Part shown: positions 56,197-64,000 of the stretch, piece after piece
Position numbering within the stretch: the first letter of the stretch is position 1
Layout: the number at the start of each line of letters is the position of its first letter
NCBI GenBank assembly: GCA_030762895.1
Contig: CM061065.1
Coordinates: 75,033,676-75,097,675 of the forward strand
Length of the DNA: 64,000 nucleotides
From: Sophora flavescens
Taxonomy: Eukaryota; Streptophyta; Magnoliopsida; Fabales; Fabaceae
Direction: 5' to 3'
Program-made: the position numbers and the translations under genes
Notes under the pieces: model-generated
What the model was told of the DNA's origin: nothing
Seen by the model: only the letters and a program-made list of their open reading frames with translations
Databases searched by the model: none

Positions 56197-57975
56197 AAAC
56201 ACCCCAAACTTAAACCTTGCTTGTCCCCAAGCAAGCTAAAACTCCAAAAGGACTCAAGACTTGGCAAGCCTAAAGGAATCAATCAATCTTCGCACAAATT
56301 TCATGTAATCTTAACAAAACAGTTTTTCCTTCAATGAATTCCCCCCTTGCATCAATGTAATCCCCACATTCATTTACTTTAAACAATTGAGAACTTCATC
56401 ATTCATGCAATCATTAATCTAAGTTGAGGATCAAAGTCACACACAAAAGGAAGATCACCAATTTCAAACAATTGCCTTCCTCACAAGGGTATGTAAAATT
56501 TCACTCATTCGCTCAATTTGTCTAGGCTATCAACGTTTCACTCAATTTCACATTTCAAGAGAACTTCCCGTGAATTTGATTTTCATCTCAAAAATGGTTC
56601 CCACGAAAACATGCATGCAACATCAGAAGGTCTTATAAAGGTTGTAATGGGGCCTGGCTGAGGGTAGGATATTCAAGGATACTAGGCTTAAGTCCCTAGG
56701 AACTAAGAGAGCATGAGCATTTGACACATATTCCACTCAAATTCCTTTTTCCATTTTTCTTTTTGCCTCGGGTGACTACAGCCTTTTCCTTGCTAATCTT
56801 TTTGTTTTGCCCCTTTTCTTTTGGCAATTTATTTTGATTTTTTTTTTCTTTCTTGCCTTGGGTTTCAACCTTTATTTTTCTTTTTCTCACCCCAATATGA
56901 CACATCACCTTGTAGCCACCCCAAACTTAGTTTCTCACAATCCTTCTCTTGCTAAGCTTCCATGCTCTCCTAATCCTAAGATTGGGTTAACATGGTTTTT
57001 TTCCAGATTTTGGCTTATAGTATAAGGTCATCAAGAAACAATAGGCTAATTAGGCTCAATGTGGCTAACTAGGGAACATGCATTAGGGATGGTTCTTTTT
57101 AGGCCAAGTAGCTATTTCAAAGAAATTGCCTAAATCATTTGATGCAACACATAAACATGCAAACCATGAAGAGATTCAAGCAAATTCGGGAAAGTGCAAC
57201 TTAAAAGTGATTCACACAATCAAAAACAAAGTTAGAGGCTTAAATTCCTCGCCTCGACATTTTTTTTGCAAATTGTTTGACCGAGATACAATTCCTAGTG
57301 CGTGCACCCCCTCACCCCAAACTTGTCATAAATCAAGCAATCACAATAAAGTTTCTCAAAGTTCAATTTTCAATTTTTCACATGGGGATCAACTTTTCTA
57401 TTTTCAGAACCTAGGGGGAAATCATTGATGGTCAAAATAATTCATGCAATCAATCTATGCTAAATTTAATTAAAATCCAACAAGCTTGCCGACACACATT
57501 CATACACGTACTCTTGATCTTCTCAAATTATTCAAGAGCGACAAACAAAAACAAAAGGAAAAGGGAAAAGAAAACAAAACAAAATGAGAAAGAATAGAAA
57601 AGAGAAAGGATAAGGATTTTTATCTCAAGGGGGGTCCAAGCGGACCCCATGCTTTCAGTTAAATTCCTTGCCTCTTTCCATCTCTCTACTACCCCGCTTC
57701 ACAGCGCGGCAAATTTAGGCCCCATCCTCATCCAATCTGGGCTCTCCATGTCGATCCATTCACAAGCAAACATGAAAGTTAAACAATAATATAACAGAAT
57801 AAATATACAGTTATCCAAGTTTGCCAGTAAAAGATCAGTAAACATAGTTCCTAGCTAGCTAATAGTGTACAACCAAATAGAACTCCTAGCTAGAACTCTA
57901 AATAAAGACTGCAGGGGCCCGGATCAATGGTCAAAATCGATGTCGTCCACCGGGTCACCCTGGTCCTCTGGTGCC
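56197..57975 (-). other. 3' untranslated region of element C
   Basis: Three polypurine-like tracts (CCCCAAACTT on the plus strand) lie at 56202-56211, 56919-56928 and 57315-57324; the first abuts the 3' LTR. Pyrimidine/purine-rich runs cover 56750-56890 and 57540-57610. No coding frame stands out. Confidence 0.7.
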
Positions 57976-59130
57976 TCATCCTCTGGTCCCTCGGGTACCC
58001 CCCTGTGGCATGGCACCCTGGTCCCCAGGGTAGTCCTGCCACCTAAGCCAAGGGGACAGCTCCTCCTCGGAGGGGTATACGGGCACCCGACCCTCCTGCT
58101 GGGCCAGTGACATCTCTCTGAAAAACTCCCGCAACACCTCATGTTCCCTCCTCATAGCCTGCTGGTTCTGCAAGAGCAGAGCCATGTCTAATGGTCGTGG
58201 CCTCTGAGTGGGTAGGGGTGGCGGCCTCCTAGGTGCGGCCGGGGCTACGTAACAAAAGCACCTGATGTACTCCTGGTCGATGGGCTGCCTCGACAGCTTC
58301 TCCATCACCCTACTCACCGGTACCCCCGCTCGGCGGATAAGCTCGGTGATCAGCAGCCCATGCCCCAGGCTTTCCTTCAGCGCCCGAGAGTTTGCCTTCA
58401 TCTGTATATCGGAGGCGATGACTGCCCCGACGTTAATCGTGCTGCCTGTCAAAATGCCATAGAGTAGATGGGCTCTGGCGGCGGTGACCGAGGACTCATG
58501 CGAGCTCACTCGAAGGTTGGCGTGTAAGAACGCCGACCAGACCTTGGCATCTGGGGTGAGGTCCTGCCTCCTCAACCTCAGGAGGTTCCCCGATGTCCCC
58601 ATCTCCCAGGCAGCTCCTGGGACACAGCAGGTGTCGAGGATGGCCTGAGCTAGGGCCTGTACTGCTGGGAGCTGCTCATACTCGCCGGGCTCCTCTCCGA
58701 TGGGGATCCCCAAGCATGAGTTAATATCTACTGGAGTGAACGTAATGGGGACCCCCTGAACCTCTGTCACGTAACTCGGTCCTGAAACCTCGAGTTTGAG
58801 AGCGTTGGCATAAAATTCCTGCACCAGTTTGATATCATACCGGTGCGGAAGATCAGCCAACATCTCTCAACCTCGGTTGCAAATCCGCTCGGAGACGCTG
58901 GCATAGTTGTGGCCCACCAAGGACACACGTCGCTCTAAAACCATCTCCTTTCTCACCACCAGGTTCCAATGTTCCCTGTGATCAGGAGAGCGGAACCTGG
59001 GGGAGTAGGAGTTGGCCCTAGAGGAGGCGCCCGGCCCTGAAGGCAACACTACGTCGTCCCCCTGAGCAGATCCGCGCTTTTTGGGCTTGATCGGTTGCTT
59101 TTCGGCAACGTTCTGCTTAGGCGGGGCCAT
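57976..59130 (-). pseudogene. Extra ORF of element C, plant transposon protein-like, with one stop
   Basis: Two frames, 58867-59130 and 57976-58863, lie in the same register separated by a single TGA (58867-58869); the total is about 384 codons. The middle region, AFLHANLRVSSHESSV, then LLYGILTGSTINVG and LLITELIRRAGVPVSRV, resembles the 'putative plant transposon protein' domain found in many plant retroelements. A basic N-terminus (KQPIKPKKRG) and Pro-rich linker (RRPPPLPTQRPRP) flank it. It occupies the position where Athila relatives carry an env-like ORF, but no signal peptide or membrane segment is visible. Function unknown. Confidence 0.7.
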
Positions 59131-59132
59131 AC

Positions 59133-59464
59133 CTGAAAATCAGAAAAGTCCCAGTACAGTTATAATCAATAATTCAAAATATGCAACACAGAGTCACAAT
59201 GTCAGTATCACCCCCCCTGTCCTACTATCATACAGATATGCAATGAACACCTCGACAGTATCCCCACTGCATTCCTAACCATAACATAACACTCAGAGCA
59301 GAGAACAATACACAGTAAGATTCCCTAAACCAGACGAGTTCATGAACATGGCATCTACCCTACTACCAGTTATAACATACATTTAGTGCACAGTGTGTGG
59401 TGTGTCTGTTCGAATTCCACAAGCATGAATGAGTATAAAGTGAAGTCAGAGGGGCATTTCTTAC
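59133..59464 (-). other. Candidate leader intron before the extra ORF of element C
   Basis: On the minus strand CAAG|GTAAGAAATG (donor at 59464) and TGATTTTCAG|GTATG (acceptor at 59133) would remove 332 bases and place the ORF start two bases after the junction. This fits expression from a spliced subgenomic RNA but is unproven. Confidence 0.4.
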
Positions 59465-59537
59465 CTTGCACAGATGCTACTGCCTGCGTGTGTGAACTGA
59501 GTGAGAGGGGAAGTGAGGCAGAGTGTGGGAGTGATGA

Positions 59538-59580
59538 GTGTGAGAGAGAGAGAGAGTGTGTGTGAGTGATTCAGAGTCTG
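59538..59580 (+). repeat. GA/TG microsatellite
   Basis: An alternating GAGAGAGAG and TGTGTGTG stretch in the upstream leader of the extra ORF of element C. Confidence 0.7.
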
Positions 59581-59639
59581 GGAGGGGAGATTCAGAGTCT
59601 GAGAGGGGAGAGGAATAGTGAAGGTCGTGTAAATGCCTC

Positions 59640-59985
59640 ACGATCCACTCGCGGGGCTATATAATTTTCATCTTTCGCGAGGCGAAAGAACCCAAGCGAC
59701 GCGAATTTTAAAATTTTCCCCCAAATTGAAAACCCTAATTGCAGATTCGTGAGGCGAGACAACACTAGCGAGGCGAATCTGGAAAATTGTTCTTCACACA
59801 TTCCAGAATCGCGAGGCGAGTAGAAACTCGCGAGGCTAATCTGGAATTTCCAACAGCTGCTGATGCCCATATTTGCGAGGCCAAAGTGGATCTCGCGACG
59901 CGAGATAGAAGCTTGAGCTTGACTCTGAGATTCCAGAGCTTCTGCCTCGCGAGGCCAGTGTGTATTCGCGGGGCGAGTCTCTCAC
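59640..59985 (-). repeat. Internal array of GCGAGGCGA motifs in element C
   Basis: At least eight copies of TCGCGAGGCGA-like sequence, several facing each other at 15-25 base spacing, lie between the polymerase remnant and the extra ORF. The same motif forms the LTR cassette of this family. The array is followed by a TTTA/TATT simple repeat (59985-60045). Confidence 0.75.
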
Positions 59986-60077
59986 TTTATTTATTTATTT
60001 ATTTATTTTATTTTATTTTTATTATTATTTTTATATATATATGTAAATGACAGAAACTAAAAATAAAGGATACCTAG

Positions 60078-60112
60078 CTTGGGTTGCCTCCCAAGTAGCA
60101 CTTGTTTAACGT
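60078..60112 (-). other. Conserved hairpin motif of element C
   Basis: On the minus strand GACGTTAAACAAGTGCTA is followed by stem CTTGGG, loop AGGCAA and stem CCCAAG (60078-60095). It lies 31 bases past the polymerase stop. The stem is one pair longer than in element B and differs from element A by a compensatory change. Confidence 0.75.
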
Positions 60113-60142
60113 CCCGAGCCTGACTCAAGTCGCCCCTAAGGG

Positions 60143-61018
60143 TTAATCCGAAAGAAGATCTTGCTTGCCATGCCATGCCTCCCCATGATAATGTTTTAGC
60201 CCTTGTCCATTCACCTTGAAGTTACCAGAGGCCCCTTCTAGTTCTATTGTTCCGTGTGGACAAACTTGGAGGACCTTGAATGGTCCCGACCACCTTGATC
60301 TTAGCTTTCCAGGAAAGAGTTTCAACCTTGAATTATCAAGAAGCACCATTTGTCCGGGATCGAACTTCCTAGGCAAGATGTGCTTGTCATTCCTTTCCTT
60401 AGTCCATTTTTTGTAGATTGCTTGCTTGCGGATCCCGGACAACTCATTTAAATCCAAAAGCCCTCTATAATCGGCACATACTCTCCACTCCGTGATGGTC
60501 CTTTTTGGGATCAACTCATTGTTTTCATTGACCACCACGGTTGTGCCACCTTTCAACTCCGGTGCTTTATCATCCTTTTCCATGCCTTTGTTGTTGAGCT
60601 CTTCCTTTGCACATTCATCCCTTGGGAGACTCGGTAAGGCTTCCATGTCTTTTAACCACTCAATATAGACCTCATCCCCCAAAGGGTCTTTTTCCTCTCT
60701 ATCATCATCATGGGATTTTACCAACACTTGTGCTAGTGAAGAACCATGGGCTTCTCTAGTTGCCTTTGCCTTAACAATTGATTCCACCACATCCACTCGA
60801 TACACATCCGACCTCTCAACGGGGTGCTTCAATGCTTCAAAGACATTGAAGACTACCTCATCATCTTGCACCCTTAGAGTGAGTTTCCCTTGTCGCACAT
60901 CTATCAAGGCACCCCCAGTGGCCAAGAAGGGCCTACCCAATATGATAGGGATCTCGGCGTCTTCATCCATATCAAGCACCACAAAGTCCGCCGGAAATAT
61001 GAACTTGTCCACCTTCAC
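60143..61018 (-). pseudogene. Polymerase remnant of element C: protease end joined to integrase end
   Basis: The frame opens within the protease C-terminus (IPIILGRPFLATGGALIDVR). It continues through an acidic linker to the first RT block (ELIPKRTITEWRVCADYRG) and then jumps to the integrase C-terminal region (RKFDPGQMVLLDNSRLK, then LRSRWSGPFKV). Roughly the whole of RT, RNase H and integrase core is missing, yet the frame stays open to the stop near 60143. It overlaps the upstream gag-protease stop in another frame at 61018-61020, where a single-base shift separates the two. No enzyme activity is possible from this product. Confidence 0.82.
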
Positions 61019-63192
61019 TACAAGTCTTCGACCACTCCATAAGGATATTTTATAGAACGATCGGCCAGTTGGAGTGACATCCGCGTATCTTTGACTTCTT
61101 TGATCCCCAACCTCTTCATCATAGAGAGGGGCATCAAGTTGATGCTTGTCCCTAGATCACATAATGTCTTCCCTAGAGTCATCCCCCCAATGGTGCATGG
61201 TATCGAAAAAGAACCGGGATCCTTCAACTTTGGAGGTAGTTTTCTTTGAAGAATGGCACTACACTCCTCGGTCAAAGCAACCGTTTCCTCATCCACTATT
61301 CTCCGCTTCTTGGAGAGAAGCTCCTTCATAAACCGGGCATAAGATGGCATTTGTTCCAAGGCTTCCACAAATGGAATGTTAATTTGAAGTTTGCGGAAGA
61401 CATCAAGGAATTTGTTGAACTGCTTATCCTGTTGAGGCTTCTTCAATCTTTCAGGAAACAGTACCTTCATGTAGGGCGGGAGGTCTTGGGGTTCAACCCA
61501 CTTCTTCTTTCGGAACTCTTCATCCACAAGTTTCAGCCTTCCCCCTTGCTCCGGTGCCTTGTCACATGCCAACTCCTCTTTCTTGGGTTGCTCTTCCTCA
61601 ACATGTGGTTGTTCTTCCTCAACTTCCTGAGAACTAGTTGCATCCCTGTTAGATCCCAACACCTTACCGCTCCTAATTGTTATGGCATTGCATTGGTTCT
61701 TAGGGTTGTTCTCGGTATCACCTGGGAAGGTGCCTGGGAGACGCTCATTTAGTTGTTTTGCGAGCTGAGCTATCTGCGTCTCTAGATTCTGAATTGCCGA
61801 CCCTGTATGAGTTGCCAACTTGTCAATGGCTGTGCTTGTACTGATTGACAACTTCTCAACTGTCGCGCTCATCTTCTCAAAAGCCAACTCCCAAGGTTGT
61901 CTTCCACCATCTGTTATTTGCAATTGATTAGTCCCCGGAAGAGCCTGCTGAGTATTGCGCTGTTGGATTCCAATGTTTGGCCTCAGACCCTGTTGAGGTT
62001 GTTGTTGCCAATTCTGTTGAGGTTGTTGTTGCCCGGCTAGACCACCACTAGCATTACTCCAAGTGAAACCCGAATGGTCTCTCCTCATATACCCCCTATT
62101 CTGATTCTGACTGTAGTCATTCTGTCTGTTCCTCAGATAGTTGTTCTGGGGCACACTGTCATAGAAATTGTGGCATGAGTCCACATGTTCCTGAGAGAAG
62201 TTGAACGGACAGCTCCGAGTGTCATGATCTCCATTACAATTTTCATAACCCGGAGGCATTCCCTCGTGTATCACATTAACCTTCTTGTTCCCAAACAAAG
62301 CCTCATTCTGCATCTTCAAAAGTCTGTTTTGCTTTAGAATGGCTTCCATTGTTGCAGAACTGATTCCACTTGAGGTTTCCCTACCACGGTTGTAATCATT
62401 ATATGACATCTTCTCCAATAATGCCCATCCATCCTCAGCCGATAAATATGAAAAAGAACCGCCAGCTGCGGCATCACAATTCATCTGGTAGCGTCCCCTT
62501 AACCCGTTAAAGAAATGTTGAACCTTGGAGACCGGGTCAAAGAAAGCTGAGGGACATCTTCTCAATAACACATTGTACCTCTCCCAGTCTTCATTATAAG
62601 TTTCATCTTCTGTCTGCCTGAAAGATGTGACGGCTACTCTTGCTTGTGCCGCTCTCTGAGGAGGAAAATACTTGGTCAGGAACTTTTGTGCCATTTGCTC
62701 CCAAGTTCTGATACTGTTCCGATCCAAGTTGTCAAACCAATCGCGAGCGACATCCCTAAGAGAGAGAGGGAAAAGCCGCAAGCGAAACTCATCTTGAGAA
62801 ACACCTCTTGTCCTCTGCAAGTCACAAGCTTCAAGGAAGTGGGTGATGTTCCTGTGAGGGTCGTGTCTGCCACTCCCATCAAACTGATTCTCACGGATAT
62901 AGGCTGTGACACATCCTTCCACTCTGAAGGAGTCTGTATTGAGGTTGCCTCTCACGATGGAGGAATCACAATCACCCAAGTTGGGTAGATCGTACTCGAA
63001 GAGAGGCTTGTAACGAGGAGGAGGAGTAGGAGGAGGGTTTTCTTCGGCCATCCTCTCAAAATCAATTGATTCAAGCCTCTTTCGCTCCCTGGCTTCTTTC
63101 CTTAAGTGCTTCTCGGTCTTGGTGATCTCCGAATCAAATAGCAAGTCCTCTTGTGAAAGGGTACCTCGCATACAAATACAGGGCAAGACCAA
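61018..63192 (-). CDS. Gag-protease of element C (Athila type)
   Basis: A 724-codon open frame; a start at 63171 (MRGTLSQ) is as likely as 63192. The capsid domain spans about residues 90-240 (LRLFPLSLRDVARDWFDNL, KFLTKYFPPQRAAQA, YNVLLRRCPSAFFDP). A reduced zinc knuckle, CNGDHDTRSC, is near residue 315, and Gln-rich linkers follow. Coiled-coil-prone segments lie near 440-480. The protease site LCDLGTSINLMPLS is near residue 690; Thr replaces the Ala common in the D-[SL]-G-A motif. The frame ends inside the protease because of a shift at 61018-61020. Gag itself looks intact and could supply particles. The fragment at 26317-27494 is a diverged homologue. Confidence 0.85.
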   Translation of the reverse strand: MVLPCICMRGTLSQEDLLFDSEITKTEKHLRKEARERKRLESIDFERMAEENPPPTPPPRYKPLFEYDLPNLGDCDSSIVRGNLNTDSFRVEGCVTAYIRENQFDGSGRHDPHRNITHFLEACDLQRTRGVSQDEFRLRLFPLSLRDVARDWFDNLDRNSIRTWEQMAQKFLTKYFPPQRAAQARVAVTSFRQTEDETYNEDWERYNVLLRRCPSAFFDPVSKVQHFFNGLRGRYQMNCDAAAGGSFSYLSAEDGWALLEKMSYNDYNRGRETSSGISSATMEAILKQNRLLKMQNEALFGNKKVNVIHEGMPPGYENCNGDHDTRSCPFNFSQEHVDSCHNFYDSVPQNNYLRNRQNDYSQNQNRGYMRRDHSGFTWSNASGGLAGQQQPQQNWQQQPQQGLRPNIGIQQRNTQQALPGTNQLQITDGGRQPWELAFEKMSATVEKLSISTSTAIDKLATHTGSAIQNLETQIAQLAKQLNERLPGTFPGDTENNPKNQCNAITIRSGKVLGSNRDATSSQEVEEEQPHVEEEQPKKEELACDKAPEQGGRLKLVDEEFRKKKWVEPQDLPPYMKVLFPERLKKPQQDKQFNKFLDVFRKLQINIPFVEALEQMPSYARFMKELLSKKRRIVDEETVALTEECSAILQRKLPPKLKDPGSFSIPCTIGGMTLGKTLCDLGTSINLMPLSMMKRLGIKEVKDTRMSLQLADRSIKYPYGVVEDL

Positions 63193-63308
63193 GTGGAATC
63201 AAAGAAGTAGAGAGAAATAATAATAAATAAATAACAGAAAAATAAAAATAAAAACAGCTTAACCAAATAATCAAATTCCCTAAAAATTAGGAAAATCGGT
63301 TGTGCCAA

Positions 63309-63326
63309 TCCCCAGCAACGGCGCCA
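63309..63326 (-). other. Primer binding site of element C (tRNA-Asp type)
   Basis: The minus strand reads TGGCGCCGTTGCTGGGGA, one mismatch from the tRNA-Asp(GTC) complement, six bases from the 5' LTR. Confidence 0.9.
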
Positions 63327-63332
63327 AAAACT

Positions 63333-64000
63333 TGTTGAGTCACCGGCAAGTGTACCGGGTCGTCGCAAGTAATAAAATAAACACGGTAAGAATTTACCGA
63401 GGTCGAACACAAGGATTGGGCTACCAATTCAACTAATTCGCGAGAAATTCGATAAGTTGGTCAAGTGACAGAAAGTGGTTGAGAGAGAGAGAATAGGATT
63501 GCAATTCAATTAACAAATCTAATAAAACTAAGGTATTAAAATCTGAAATTAAAATATCTAGGGTCTCAAATCCACCTACCCAATCATGCATAGTACCCAA
63601 GTGATGATGATTCTTCCCTAAGTTCAATTACAATGTCAACCAGGACCCCCAAATTCTCCTATATCCACTATCGTGCTCAATAGGACGTATTCGATGATTG
63701 AGTTAATTACTTACTAGGTCTCATAACCCTAATCATCAAACTCTATTAAATCTGGTTCCTATAAGGTTGCACCGATCTCCTACTCACTTTCATGCAATAG
63801 TAGATCGATGATCCCAATTCAAGTTCTAAAACACGAATTGCCTCCTAAGCCTCATCACGTTTAACTAGTCAATCATGCATGCATATGATCAACGCAATCA
63901 AATCAGAATTGGAAAACATTAATTTGAAAAAGGAGAGAAACATACATCACATCGAATTCTACACCGCCATGGGTGGTTTCATTGATCCCCTAGACGAGGG
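63333..64000 (-). repeat. 5' LTR of element C, partial
   Basis: The first 668 bases (plus-strand order) of the LTR; nearly every base matches 54787-55460. The remainder, including the TATA box and palindrome cassette, is beyond the window. Confidence 0.9.

Larger units (their letters stand above)
54787..64000 (-). mobile_element. Athila-type deletion derivative (element C), runs off the window
   Basis: LTRs at 54787-56196 (3') and 63333-64000 (5', incomplete) are almost identical. The interior, in minus orientation, contains the tRNA-Asp primer site, gag-protease, a joined RT-start/integrase-end remnant, a conserved hairpin, an extra ORF with a possible spliced leader, and polypurine tracts. 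Reverse transcriptase, RNase H and most of integrase are deleted. The left target site begins after ATTTA (54782-54786); the right side is outside. Near-identity of the LTRs means it moved recently, presumably with enzymes from a complete relative. Confidence 0.88.

Noticed and set aside
57976..59130. Env-like protein in element C
   Set aside because: The position fits, but there is no signal peptide, membrane anchor or cleavage-site pattern; the sequence resembles a plant transposon protein domain instead.
61246..61752. 168-codon plus-strand ORF
   Set aside because: Shadow of the gag-protease frame of element C on the opposite strand.

Overview
The window looks like intergenic DNA from a large-genome flowering plant. 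There is no intact host gene, and nearly every kilobase is LTR retrotransposon. Ogre/Tat-type, Athila-type and long-LTR chromovirus-type Ty3/gypsy elements together suggest a eudicot, perhaps a legume of the pea/vetch group; this species-level guess is inference from repeat content only.

Layout. 1-2286 is the right part of a chromovirus-like LTR lying in a decayed minus-strand gag-PR-RT fragment (2287-3682). 3683-26316 is a broken Tat/Ogre-like element (D): left LTR, gag, protease, RNase H and integrase remnants, an antisense intron-containing plant-mobile-domain gene, and a truncated right LTR. D was hit twice. Element A (7168-14216) sits in its gag/protease region and itself carries a solo LTR (7750-9154) inside its 5' LTR. 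A 4.4-kb solo LTR (E, 17633-22079) sits inside the antisense gene. 26317-27494 is an Athila-like gag fragment and 28728-29321 a LINE ORF1-like fragment.

Element B (29963-35788, minus) is a complete young insertion with duplication ACAAC. 36321-40135 is the 3' end of a chromovirus (G) whose LTR holds a solo LTR of family C. 40136-54355 is a decayed chromovirus (F) with a nested minus-strand solo LTR (I, 43752-47677). From 54787 to the window edge runs element C, an Athila-type deletion derivative with gag-protease, an integrase tail and an extra ORF.

How the parts relate. A and B carry a tRNA-Asp-type primer site, AAGCTTGGGG-type polypurine tracts and one ORF of unknown function, but no gag-pol. 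They look like non-autonomous families that could be mobilised by Athila-type relatives such as intact versions of C. A, B and C share a short hairpin (GGGAGGCAACCC core), triplicated polypurine-like tracts, and GC-rich palindrome cassettes placed just upstream of the LTR TATA box.

The most unusual signal is in the chromovirus-like LTRs (LTR-1, E, F, I). They contain dense tiled arrays of short perfect hairpins whose loops are conserved while the two stem arms change together, both between neighbouring hairpins and between families. I know of no described feature that matches this. All coordinates and comparisons were made by eye.
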